Below, piece by piece: positions 21,727 through 29,649 of a stretch of 64,000 nt of DNA (within the stretch, counting starts at the first letter, position 1; each line of letters begins with the position of its first letter). The position numbers were made by a program, and so were the translations under genes. The DNA is taken from the NCBI RefSeq assembly GCF_000613245.1, contig NZ_HG964936.1, positions 1,963,670-2,027,669 on the forward strand. The letters are read 5' to 3'. This DNA is from Mycobacterium asiaticum DSM 44297. GTDB taxonomy: Bacteria; Actinomycetota; Actinomycetes; Mycobacteriales; Mycobacteriaceae. Below the pieces are notes generated by a model, which ran no database searches, had not been told where the DNA came from, and saw nothing but the letters and a program-made list of their open reading frames with translations.

Positions 21727-23274
21727 TTGACCGCGCCCGTCTGGATGGCATCGCCACCAGAGGTGCATTCGGCGTTGCTGAGCAGTGGGCCGGGACCGGG
21801 GCCTTTGTTGGCCGCGGCCGGAGCATGGAGCTCATTGAGCGCCGAATATGCCTCAGCTGCAGAAGAACTCATTGGGCTGCTGGCAGCCGCGCAGGGCTCG
21901 GCATGGGAGGGGCCGAGCGCCGAAACGTACGTGGCCGCCCACGCGCCGTACGTGGCCTGGTTGACGAAAGCCAGCGCGGACAGCGGCGCCGTCGCCGCCC
22001 AGCACGAGACGGTGGCCGCGGCGTACACGACCGCGCTAGCAGCGATGCCGACATTGCCGGAACTGGCCGCCAACCACGTCATCCACGGAGTGCTGGTCGC
22101 CACCAATTTCTTTGGCATCAATACCATCCCGATCGCACTCAACGAGGCGGACTACGTCCGGATGTGGATTCAGGCCGCGACGACGATGGCGACCTACGAA
22201 GCCGTGTCGGGCACGGCAGTGGCGGCCGCCCCCCGGAGCGTCGAAGCACCGCCGATTGTGAAGTCGGACACTGCGAGCGCCGCTACATCGAACCCGCTGG
22301 AACAGCTTCAACAGATCCCGCAGCAGCTCTTCCAGTTCGCCCTGCGGCTGATCGGCATGGACTGGGACCCCGTCAACGGCACCATCAACGGAATCCCGTA
22401 CGCCTCCTACACGACACCGGGCCAGCCGGGCTATTGGGTCTCCCGACTGTTCCTGTTTGTGCAGGACTTTCAGGGCCTGCAGGATTGGATCCAGCTCTTG
22501 CTGACCAACCCGATCGCCGCCCTGCAGTCACTCGGCGGCATCACCCCCGCCCAGATCGTCGTGTATTTGGTGGCGCACCCGGTGCTGGCAGCGGTGCTCG
22601 GTACGTCGCCGTTGTGGTCGACATTGTCCACGCTGCCAGCGGCGGCGGCCAGCGCTGCCGCGGCCGCGGCCGTGCTGGCGCTGCCGCTTCCCGTGGCCGA
22701 AGTTCCCGCGCTGGCCCCGGCGCTGGCCCCGGTAGCCGCGGCGGCTGGCACTGCGCCGGCGGTCGCGGTCGCCCCGACGCTGGCCGGGTCCGTCGGAGGC
22801 GCTGCGCCCGGAGCTCCGGTCTCCGCCGCGGGCTCGGTCGCCACTTCAGCGCCACCGTCTGCCCCTCCGGCGGCCGGCACCGCATTTGTGCCGTACGCGA
22901 TCGGTGGTGGTCCGGGCATCGGATTCGATTCGGGGTCGAAGACGCGCAGTCCTGTCAGCGCCCAGGCCAAGGCGCCCGAGCCGGACAGCGCTGCGGCGGC
23001 CGCGGCGGCCGCGTCGCGCCGTCGCAAACGCAGACGCCGTAAGCAGGACGAACCACTGCGCGCCTACGCCGACGAGTACGTCGACGTGGGACCCGACGAC
23101 GTTGAGGAGCCGGCGGCTTCCGCATCCGGCGCGGGACCGCTGGGTTTTGCCGGCACCGCGGCAGAACGCCGTCGGCAAGCGGCCGGACTCGCGGTGGTGG
23201 CCGACGACGGATTCGGTGGTGGGCCGACGATTCCTTTGCTGCCGGGGTCTTGGGAGCCTGCCGAGGACGGTTAA
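21727..23274 (+). CDS. PPE family protein, PPW subfamily
   Basis: The N-terminal 180 residues form a typical PPE domain: WMASPPEVHSALLSSGPGPG at the start, the WxG turn SAWEGPSAETY near 58, and predicted helical hairpins for pairing with a PE protein and the EspG chaperone. The middle is Ala/Pro-rich. A basic patch, RRRKRRRRKQDE, is near residue 430. The C-terminus has both PPW-subfamily marks, GFAGT (473-477) and PLLPGSW (503-509). Export through a type VII (ESX) system is expected from the family. The TTG at 21727 gives the canonical N-terminus. No PE partner is adjacent. The gene end overlaps qor by 4 bases, tail to tail. Confidence 0.9.
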   Translation: MTAPVWMASPPEVHSALLSSGPGPGPLLAAAGAWSSLSAEYASAAEELIGLLAAAQGSAWEGPSAETYVAAHAPYVAWLTKASADSGAVAAQHETVAAAYTTALAAMPTLPELAANHVIHGVLVATNFFGINTIPIALNEADYVRMWIQAATTMATYEAVSGTAVAAAPRSVEAPPIVKSDTASAATSNPLEQLQQIPQQLFQFALRLIGMDWDPVNGTINGIPYASYTTPGQPGYWVSRLFLFVQDFQGLQDWIQLLLTNPIAALQSLGGITPAQIVVYLVAHPVLAAVLGTSPLWSTLSTLPAAAASAAAAAAVLALPLPVAEVPALAPALAPVAAAAGTAPAVAVAPTLAGSVGGAAPGAPVSAAGSVATSAPPSAPPAAGTAFVPYAIGGGPGIGFDSGSKTRSPVSAQAKAPEPDSAAAAAAAASRRRKRRRRKQDEPLRAYADEYVDVGPDDVEEPAASASGAGPLGFAGTAAERRRQAAGLAVVADDGFGGGPTIPLLPGSWEPAEDG

Positions 23275-24248
23275 GGCAGCAACACGATCGACCCGGTGGT
23301 CTTACGCCCCTCCAGGTCGGAATGCGCCCGTGCGGCTTCGGCCAGTGGATACGTGCCGCCGACCTCGATCCGTATGGCTCCGCTGGCGATCACCTCGAAC
23401 AGTTCTTCGGCCCGCCAGCTGAACTCCTGGGCGCTGCGGACGAAGTGGGCCAGGGACGGGCGGGTCAGGTACACCGATCCGGCGTAGTTGAGCTGCTGCG
23501 GGTCGAACGGGGGAACGGGCCCGCTGGCCGCACCGAACAGGGCCAGCGTTCCGCGCACGGCCAGGCTGGCCAGGCTGGCGTCGAACGTGGTTGCGCCCAC
23601 GCCGTCGTACACGACCGCCACTCCGGTACCCCCGGTGAGTTCCCGCACGCGCTGCCCGAACTGATAGGAGTCCTGCGGATAGGGGAGCACCTCGGCGGCG
23701 CCGGCTTGCCGAGACAACCGTTCCTTCTCTTCGTTGGAGACGGTGGTGATCACCCTGGCGCCCAGGTGCGTCGCCCATTGCGTCAGGATCAGCCCGACAC
23801 CACCGGCGCCGGCGTGCACGAGTATGTCGTCCCCGCTTTGCACCGGATACACGGATTTGAGCAAGTATTGCGCGGTCAGTCCTTTCAGCAGTGCCGAGGC
23901 GGCGACCTGCGGGGAGATGCCGTCGGGTACCTTGGCGGTGAGAAACGCTGGGGCCGTGGCGAATTCGGCGTATGCCCCGTTGGCCGAGGCGCTGACCACC
24001 CGGTCACCCACGCTGAGATCGGGTCCGGCTTCCGACCCCAGCGCAACGACGGTGCCGCACACTTCCGAGCCGAGCACGAAGGGCAGTGGGCGAGGGTACT
24101 GGCCCGTGCGGAAGTAGGTGTCGATGAAATTGACCCCGATGGCTTCGGATTGGATCAGCACCTCACCGGGACCGGGCTCCGGTTGGGACACGTCGTTGTA
24201 GCCCAGCACTTCCGGGCCGCCGGTTTGGCTGACTTCTATCGCATGCAT
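23271..24248 (-). CDS. qor: NADPH:quinone oxidoreductase, zinc-independent MDR family
   Basis: The 325-residue protein belongs to the medium-chain dehydrogenase family without the zinc ligands. It has the GroES-like N-domain with GVNFIDTYFRTGQYP and the Rossmann motif HAGAGGVGLILTQWA. The C-terminal PLAEAARAHSDLEGRKTTGSIVLLP end is typical of quinone reductases (Rv1454c). I chose the ATG at 24248 (MHAIEV). An ATG seven codons upstream and a much longer ORF overlap the divergent gene. The start codons of this gene and of the Rv1455 homologue are within about 20 bases, so each promoter must lie inside the other gene. Confidence 0.9.
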   Translation of the reverse strand: MHAIEVSQTGGPEVLGYNDVSQPEPGPGEVLIQSEAIGVNFIDTYFRTGQYPRPLPFVLGSEVCGTVVALGSEAGPDLSVGDRVVSASANGAYAEFATAPAFLTAKVPDGISPQVAASALLKGLTAQYLLKSVYPVQSGDDILVHAGAGGVGLILTQWATHLGARVITTVSNEEKERLSRQAGAAEVLPYPQDSYQFGQRVRELTGGTGVAVVYDGVGATTFDASLASLAVRGTLALFGAASGPVPPFDPQQLNYAGSVYLTRPSLAHFVRSAQEFSWRAEELFEVIASGAIRIEVGGTYPLAEAARAHSDLEGRKTTGSIVLLP

Positions 24249-24267
24249 GTCGATATCATGCCCGGGC

Positions 24268-25095
24268 ATGAAGCTCGCCCGACCGGACACCTTCCATCCG
24301 CGCATCGTGCTGGCCGGGTGCCCCCGAAACCCCGCGGGCGAGGCGGATGACGCCGGGCTGGTTGCGGCGCTGCGCCGGCGGGGCCTGCATGCCCGTTGGT
24401 TGTCCTGGGATGACCCAGAAACCGGTGCGGCACATCTGGTCATATTGCGGGCCACCCACGACTTTCCCGGTCGTCTGGAGGAATTCCTGACCTGGACGCG
24501 CCGGGTGCAGAACCTGCTGAACCCGCCCGCGGTGGTCGCATGGAACGTCGACCGCCGGTATCTCGGCGATCTCGCGCAACGCGGGGTCCCGACGCTTCCG
24601 GGCGAGGTGTACGCGCCCGGTGATCAGGTCCGGTTGCCGCAGACCGGCCGGGTCTTCGTCGGCCCGACCGTTGGGACCGGGACGAAGCGCTTCAGCGACC
24701 GGTTCGACGCGCACACCTACATCGCCGAACGCCACGAGGCCGGCCAGAGCGTGTTCGTGCAGTCCGGTGTGGCCGAAGAAACGGTGCTGGTCTTCATCGG
24801 TGGGAAACCGTCGCATGCGTTCACTGCCGTCGACAATGCGTTGCATCAGGGAGATGCCGATTTCGAGCTGTGGGACGTAGGCGCGGCAGCGTTGGCCGAT
24901 CTCGGGGATTTGCTCTATGCACGGGTCCACTTGCTCGGTGGGCGGGTGCTCGAGGTTCAGCTGATCGACCCGTCGCTGGGCTGGCTGCGGTTGGACGCCG
25001 ACACCCGCGGGCTGGCGCTGCGCGGTTTCGCGGTTGCCGTCGAGTCAGCTCTCGAGCGGTTCGGGCTGGGTCCGTTCTCGCATCGAGGCCCATAG
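24268..25095 (+). CDS. Conserved protein of ATP-grasp-like appearance (Rv1455 homologue)
   Basis: From the ATG at 24268 the product is 275 residues (MKLARPDTFHPRIVLAG). An upstream in-frame ATG at 24247 would add seven. There is an N-terminal alpha/beta domain, then a GPTVGTGTKRF stretch and an EETVLVFIGGKPSHAF segment. The pattern VLEVQLIDPSLGWLRLD resembles the end of ATP-grasp enzymes, where a metal-binding E.. N/D pair sits. I therefore suspect an ATP-grasp ligase-like fold, but this is by eye only. It is divergent from qor and its 3' end overlaps ctaA by 51 bases tail to tail. Confidence 0.75.
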   Translation: MKLARPDTFHPRIVLAGCPRNPAGEADDAGLVAALRRRGLHARWLSWDDPETGAAHLVILRATHDFPGRLEEFLTWTRRVQNLLNPPAVVAWNVDRRYLGDLAQRGVPTLPGEVYAPGDQVRLPQTGRVFVGPTVGTGTKRFSDRFDAHTYIAERHEAGQSVFVQSGVAEETVLVFIGGKPSHAFTAVDNALHQGDADFELWDVGAAALADLGDLLYARVHLLGGRVLEVQLIDPSLGWLRLDADTRGLALRGFAVAVESALERFGLGPFSHRGP

Positions 25096-26001
25096 CGCGG
25101 CGGTGGCGGCGGTGCAGGCCGCCGCGCCGGCCACATGGATGGCGACCAGGACCGCCGGTACCCCGGTGTAGTACTGGGCGGTGCCGACGCCGGCCTGCGC
25201 GAACACCAGCACTAGCAGCACTCCGAGCCGCCGCCTGACAGGCTGGGCGGCGTTCACCGCCAGCAAGCCGAACCCCAGACCCACCAGCAGTGCGAAATAG
25301 GACACCAGCAGCGACGAGTGCGCGTGCACCAGGTCGGTGATCTCGATCTTGAGGCGCGGCACCGTCCGGCTCGGGCTCTTATCGCCCGCATGCGGACCCG
25401 CCGCGGTCACCAGCGTCCCGGTCACCAGCACCGCGGCCAGATTCATCGCGCTCAGCACTGTGAGCAGCCGCAGCGGCTTGACGACCCGTTCGTGGACCAC
25501 GCCATCGTCGGGCTCGCCGACCTTGACGAAGAGCAGTACCGACAACCAGACCATTGTCATGGACGCCAGCAGGTGGATCGCCACCGTCCACCACAACAGT
25601 CCGGTGCGGACCGTGATGCCACCGATGATGGCCTGGACGACTGTCGAGGCCGGCATCAGCCAGGCGTAGACCAGGACTTCTGGGCGCCGGCGCGCGCGGG
25701 TGACGGCCAGGACGGCGAGCGCGGCGGTGAGGACGACCGCGAAGGTGATCATCCGGTTGCCGAACTCGACGGCCTGGTGGATGCGAGGGACTTCGGCGAC
25801 GGCTACCGGTGTGAAGCTGCCTGGGAAGCACTGTGGCCAGGTCGGACAGCCCAGGCCCGAGGCGGTGACCCGGACGATCGCGCCGGTGACCGCGATGCCG
25901 CCCTGGGTGAGTATGACGGCCGCGGCGATGATGCGCTGTACACGCAGGCTGGGGTTCGGCAGCTTGTCCACCACCCGCAGCAATGCTTGTCCGACGGCCA
26001 C
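25045..26001 (-). CDS. ctaA: Haem A synthase
   Basis: CtaA oxidises the C8 methyl of haem O to make haem A. The 318-residue membrane protein has eight predicted helices. It keeps conserved His residues in RIHQAVEFGNR and VHAHSSLLV plus others in later helices, and the loop Cys pair region GLGCPTWPQCFPG. The GTG start at 26001 opens MAVGQALLRVVDKLPNPS. It matches Rv1456c in position. The 3' end is embedded in the Rv1455 homologue. Confidence 0.93.
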   Translation of the reverse strand: MAVGQALLRVVDKLPNPSLRVQRIIAAAVILTQGGIAVTGAIVRVTASGLGCPTWPQCFPGSFTPVAVAEVPRIHQAVEFGNRMITFAVVLTAALAVLAVTRARRRPEVLVYAWLMPASTVVQAIIGGITVRTGLLWWTVAIHLLASMTMVWLSVLLFVKVGEPDDGVVHERVVKPLRLLTVLSAMNLAAVLVTGTLVTAAGPHAGDKSPSRTVPRLKIEITDLVHAHSSLLVSYFALLVGLGFGLLAVNAAQPVRRRLGVLLVLVFAQAGVGTAQYYTGVPAVLVAIHVAGAAACTAATAALWASMRERTQPEPLES

Positions 26002-26019
26002 CGCCCGATCGTAGCGACG

Positions 26020-26040
26020 ACTACATTGCGTAGTAGAAGC
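26020..26040. promoter_or_regulatory. Dyad ACTAC-N5-GTAGT upstream of ctaA
   Basis: A perfect dyad, ACTAC-ATTGC-GTAGT (26020-26034), starts 19 bases before the ctaA start codon. Its right arm continues into GTAGTAGAAGC, the 11-mer also found before ctaB. The position fits an operator or activator site. The CTAC/GTAG arms recall BlaI/CopY-type operators, but that link is only a guess. Confidence 0.45.
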
Positions 26041-26050
26041 CGCCCTTGCA

Positions 26051-26109
26051 TTGACTCTGCGTCTATGGCGTCAGCTACTCGCACTTTTGCGCCGTGAGCG
26101 CAGAGTCAA
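26051..26109. repeat. Long-armed inverted repeat between ctaA and the ABC permease gene
   Basis: TTGACTCTGCG (26051-26061) is perfectly complementary to CGCAGAGTCAA (26099-26109), with a 37-base loop that itself has short complementary parts. It lies downstream of the leftward mptB-ABC operon and upstream of ctaA. It could terminate the ABC operon (no U-tract) or be a small dispersed palindromic element. Confidence 0.5.
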
Positions 26110-26119
26110 GCCCGCGCGC

Positions 26120-26893
26120 CTAGGTGAAACGGAACCACCTTCGCGCGGCCAGCGCCGCGAGAACGCCCCACACCACCAACACCGCAAGCCCGAACCAGTC
26201 CACCGACAGGCTCATCGCCTGCGACAAGGCCTCGGTCAGTGCGCCCGACGGCGTCACTCGCGCCACCCACTTGACGGCGGTGGGAACCATTCCGCTCTCG
26301 AGTGTCAGAGCGCCCAGACCGGCGAACACGAACCACAGCAGGTTGGCCAGCGCCAGCACGATCTCAGCCCGCAGGGTCCCGCCCAGCAGCAAGCCCAGCG
26401 AAGCGAATCCCGCGGTGCCCAGCGCAATGACCACAGCGCCCAACGCCAGCGCCGCGAACGCCGGCCGCCAGCCCAGCGCAAAACCAATGGCGCCCAACAC
26501 CACCGACTGCAGGAACACGGTGAAGATGACGGCCAGCGCTTTGCCGGTGATGATGCCCCAGACTGGCAGCGGGGTCGCGCCGAGCCGCTTCAGCGCTCCG
26601 TAGCGCCGGTCGAATGCCACCGCGATCGCCTGCCCGGTGAACGCGGTCGAGATCACCGCCAGCGCCATGATGGCGGGCACGAACACCGCGGCCCGGTGCG
26701 GCCCGAACGAACCCAGCGGCAGCAGGGTGAGCCCGATGAGCAGCGTGATCGGGATGAACATCGTCAGCAGCAGCTGCTCGCCGTTGCGCAGCAGCAGCTT
26801 GGCTTCGAGGCTGAACTGCGCGAGCAGCATCCTGGACACGACGTTGGGGCGGGGGTCCGGGGTGAACGTGCCCGCTGGGAACAGGTCGCTCAC
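26120..26893 (-). CDS. ABC transporter permease (Rv1457c homologue)
   Basis: The 257-residue protein is an ABC-2 type permease with about six hydrophobic helices. The conserved cytosolic segment AVAFDRRYGALKRLGATPLP is typical of drug or lipid exporters. The correct start is the GTG at 26893, overlapping the ATPase stop in a GTGA arrangement. It forms one exporter with the preceding ATPase. The substrate is unknown. Linkage to mptB hints at an envelope glycolipid role, but this is inference. Confidence 0.9.
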   Translation of the reverse strand: MSDLFPAGTFTPDPRPNVVSRMLLAQFSLEAKLLLRNGEQLLLTMFIPITLLIGLTLLPLGSFGPHRAAVFVPAIMALAVISTAFTGQAIAVAFDRRYGALKRLGATPLPVWGIITGKALAVIFTVFLQSVVLGAIGFALGWRPAFAALALGAVVIALGTAGFASLGLLLGGTLRAEIVLALANLLWFVFAGLGALTLESGMVPTAVKWVARVTPSGALTEALSQAMSLSVDWFGLAVLVVWGVLAALAARRWFRFT

Positions 26894-27831
26894 TGCCGCA
26901 ACCTCCGGCCGGTCAGATCGAGGAAGACGTCTTCGAGGCTGCGTTGCTCGACGCGCATATCGGTGGCCAGCACGTCGATCTGCGCGCACCATGCCGTCAC
27001 CGTCGCCAGCACCTGGGGACCGACCGGGCCTTCGACGAGGTACTCACCCGGCGTTACCTCCGTCGTCTGGTAGTCCTCGGGCAGCGCGGAGGCCAGCAGG
27101 GACAGGTCAAGCCGTGGCGGCGCGGTGAAGCGCAGCTGGTCTTTGGCACCGCTGCGCATCAGCTCGGCGGGCGTGCCGGCGGCGACGGTCGCGCCGTGGT
27201 CGATGATTACCAACCGGTCGGCCAGTTCCTCGGCCTCCTTGAGCTGGTGGGTAGTGAGCACCACCGTGACGCCGTCGCGGCGCAGCGCGTCGATCAGCTC
27301 CCATACCAGTAGCCGGGCGTGGGCGTCCATGCCGGCGGTGGGTTCGTCCAGGAACACCAGCTCGGGGCGTCCCACCAGCGCGCACGCCAGCGCGAGGCGC
27401 TGCTGCTGGCCGCCGGACAGCCGCCGGTAGGTAGTGCGGGCGGCTTCGGTGAGCCCGAGCGTTTCCAGCAGCCACTGCGGGTCCAGCGGGTCGGCGGCGT
27501 AGGACGCCACCAAGCTGAGCATCTCGCCGGCGCGGGCCGCCGGATACCCCCCGCCGCCCTGCAGCATCACGCCGATGCGCGTGCGCAGGCGGGCGTTGTC
27601 GGCGATCGGGTCCAGACCGAGCACCTCGATGGTGCCGGCATCGGGACGGGTGAAGCCCTCGCACATCTCCACGGTGGTGGTCTTGCCGGCACCGTTGGGG
27701 CCCAGCAACGCGAACACCTCAGCGGTATGCACCTCGAGATCGAGGCTGGACACGGCCGTGACGGACCCGTACTGCTTGCATACCCCGCGCAGCCGCACCG
27801 CGATGTCGCGGTCCTGGGGGAGTGAGCTCAC
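26890..27831 (-). CDS. ABC transporter ATP-binding protein (Rv1458c homologue)
   Basis: The 313-residue ATPase has Walker A GPNGAGKT near residue 40, the signature LSGGQQQRLALACAL near 140, Walker B LVFLDEPTAGMD and the H-loop TTHQLKEAE. The last 90 residues form a DrrA-like C-terminal extension. It overlaps both neighbours by 4 bases (mptB upstream, permease downstream), so the three genes are one operon. It is cytoplasmic and pairs with the permease. Confidence 0.93.
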   Translation of the reverse strand: MSSLPQDRDIAVRLRGVCKQYGSVTAVSSLDLEVHTAEVFALLGPNGAGKTTTVEMCEGFTRPDAGTIEVLGLDPIADNARLRTRIGVMLQGGGGYPAARAGEMLSLVASYAADPLDPQWLLETLGLTEAARTTYRRLSGGQQQRLALACALVGRPELVFLDEPTAGMDAHARLLVWELIDALRRDGVTVVLTTHQLKEAEELADRLVIIDHGATVAAGTPAELMRSGAKDQLRFTAPPRLDLSLLASALPEDYQTTEVTPGEYLVEGPVGPQVLATVTAWCAQIDVLATDMRVEQRSLEDVFLDLTGRRLRQ

Positions 27832-29549
27832 GTGGAGTCAGCGTAGGCGTCGGTTGTCGCCTCGGGACGGGGAGTGCTCCGCGGGGTGGCCGGGGTCACA
27901 GGATCAGTGGGCGTTGAGGAGGCCACCGCCTCGGTCGGCGCGGCGCCGTCACCGTTGGGCAGCGGCCGCCACGGTAGTCGGGTGTAGGTCAGCGCGATCA
28001 GTACCACCACGATGAACGCGCTGGCCAGGGTGGCGTCAACGATCTGGAACAGCGCGAAGCGGTCGCCGTTGGCAGTGGGTCCGAAGATGCCGATGATCAG
28101 GGTGATGACAATCACGGCCACCCGGAATCCGTGCCGGGTCGCCCAGGCCGCCAGCGGGATGATCGCCCACAGCAGATACCACGGCTGCACGACGGGGAAC
28201 AGCAGCACCGTCAGGCCCAGCGCCACTCCGAGGCCCCCGATGGGGTGCAACCGGCCGCGGAAGACCGCCACCAGCAGCCAGCACACCAGGACCATGATGA
28301 TGAGCACACCGATGCCACGGGTCAGGGACAACACCGCGGTGGTGTGATCGCCCAGCCCCAGCAGAATGCCCACCTGGCCGGTGCCCAGCGCCAGCAGCGT
28401 GGGCGGCGACATCCAGCTGCGCACCACATTCGCGGTGCCCAGCGTGTAAATCCAGCCGAAACCGAGCCCACTGGCCCAACCGACCAGTCCCATCACCGCC
28501 AGCGACAACGCCGCCATCGCGCCACCGGACAACAGCAGCGCCTTCAACGTGCCGCCGCACCGGTACGCCAGAGCCATCGTCACGAAGCCGAGCGCCAGCA
28601 GCGACGGCAGCTTCACCTGCGACGACAGCACGATCAGGATCGAGCCCCCCACCAACATGCCCAGCGGTTGCCAGTCCGGCCCGATGCGCCAGGAGTCCGG
28701 TTTGAGCGAACGGGTGGCGTCGATGCCGCGCAGGGCGTACTCGGCGCCGGTCAGCATCAGGCCGAGCATCAACGCCTCGTTGTGGATGCCGGCGACCAGG
28801 TGCATGAACAGCAGCGGATTGGCCGCGCCCAGCCACAACGCGCTGACCTCGGCCACGCCGCAGCGCCGCGCCAGCCGCGGCGTCGCCCACACGATCAACG
28901 CCACGCCGAGCAACACCACCAGCCGGTGACACAGCACCGCCGCAACGATGTTCTCCCCGGTGATCGACGAAATGCCCCGGCCGATCCACAGGAAAAGTGG
29001 GCCGTAGGGCGCCGGTGTCTCCCGCCACAGGCTCGGTACCGAGAGGGTGAACACATGGCCCAGGCCCAGGCCGGAGGCCGGTCCCACCCGGTACGGGTCG
29101 AGGCCTTCCAGCGAAATCTGACTCTGGGCAAGGTAGGAGTAGACGTCTTTGCTGTACATCGGCGGTGCGATCAGCAGCGGCAGCATCCACAACACCAGGG
29201 TGCGGTCCACGTCGCCGCGGGACATCCGCCGCTTGCCGATCGCGAAGCGGCCGAGCATCAACCAGGCCAGCGCCATCATGACCGCGCCGGTGGTGGTCAT
29301 GGTCAGCGACACGGTCTGGATCCGCGACGGCAGGTTCAGCAGCCGCACGCCGAAGGTGGGGTCCTGGACAACCGGCCGCGCGCCGTCGCCCAGCGCGCCG
29401 ATAGCCATCAGCACGGTGCCCGTGGCACCGAACAACCGGGTGCGTTTGAGCGCCGTGAGCTCGGCGGCGTTGAGGGGTTTGCCCACCGTCTGCTCGTCGC
29501 CGTGCAGGCTGGCGATCGACGAGCTCAGGGTGTGGTGGCGGGCTGCCAT
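27828..29549 (-). CDS. mptB: Alpha-(1->6)-mannopyranosyltransferase MptB
   Basis: The 573-residue polytopic protein is a GT-C type glycosyltransferase using polyprenyl phosphomannose to build the lipomannan/lipoarabinomannan mannan core (Rv1459c). More than ten hydrophobic helices are visible. The first extracytoplasmic loop has PPMYSKDVYSYLAQS with the acidic residue expected for GT-C enzymes. The C-terminal tail (about 530-573) is Pro/Thr-rich and probably cytosolic. The ATG at 29549 is divergent from sufR 96 bases away. Confidence 0.9.
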   Translation of the reverse strand: MAARHHTLSSSIASLHGDEQTVGKPLNAAELTALKRTRLFGATGTVLMAIGALGDGARPVVQDPTFGVRLLNLPSRIQTVSLTMTTTGAVMMALAWLMLGRFAIGKRRMSRGDVDRTLVLWMLPLLIAPPMYSKDVYSYLAQSQISLEGLDPYRVGPASGLGLGHVFTLSVPSLWRETPAPYGPLFLWIGRGISSITGENIVAAVLCHRLVVLLGVALIVWATPRLARRCGVAEVSALWLGAANPLLFMHLVAGIHNEALMLGLMLTGAEYALRGIDATRSLKPDSWRIGPDWQPLGMLVGGSILIVLSSQVKLPSLLALGFVTMALAYRCGGTLKALLLSGGAMAALSLAVMGLVGWASGLGFGWIYTLGTANVVRSWMSPPTLLALGTGQVGILLGLGDHTTAVLSLTRGIGVLIIMVLVCWLLVAVFRGRLHPIGGLGVALGLTVLLFPVVQPWYLLWAIIPLAAWATRHGFRVAVIVITLIIGIFGPTANGDRFALFQIVDATLASAFIVVVLIALTYTRLPWRPLPNGDGAAPTEAVASSTPTDPVTPATPRSTPRPEATTDAYADST

Positions 29550-29634
29550 CAGAGCAGACTAGCCCCGGGCACCTGTGACCAGCGCAACGCAGTTGATAGG
29601 GCACCCTTCCTGGACCGGCTGCCGGAATTGCGTC

Positions 29635-29649
29635 ACACTGGTGTTGTGA
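29635..29649 (+). promoter_or_regulatory. SufR operator, ACACT-N5-TGTGA
   Basis: ACACT-GGTGT-TGTGA occurs at 29635-29649 and overlaps the sufR GTG start codon (29646). This is exactly the inverted repeat I recall as the M. tuberculosis SufR site before its suf operon. SufR carrying a [4Fe-4S] cluster would repress the operon. Loss of the cluster under nitric oxide, oxidative stress or iron limitation would relieve repression. The overlap with the start codon means a bound SufR would sit on the transcription start. Confidence 0.75.

Noticed and set aside
29629..29640. A second SufR operator at fabG1 because of the shared 12-mer
   Set aside because: The fabG1 copy has ACACT followed by N5 and CGCTC, not TGTGA, so it lacks the second SufR half-site.
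28131..29645. A long in-frame extension upstream of sufR
   Set aside because: It is antisense to mptB and full of Arg/Gln/His low-complexity sequence. SufR begins at GTG 29646.
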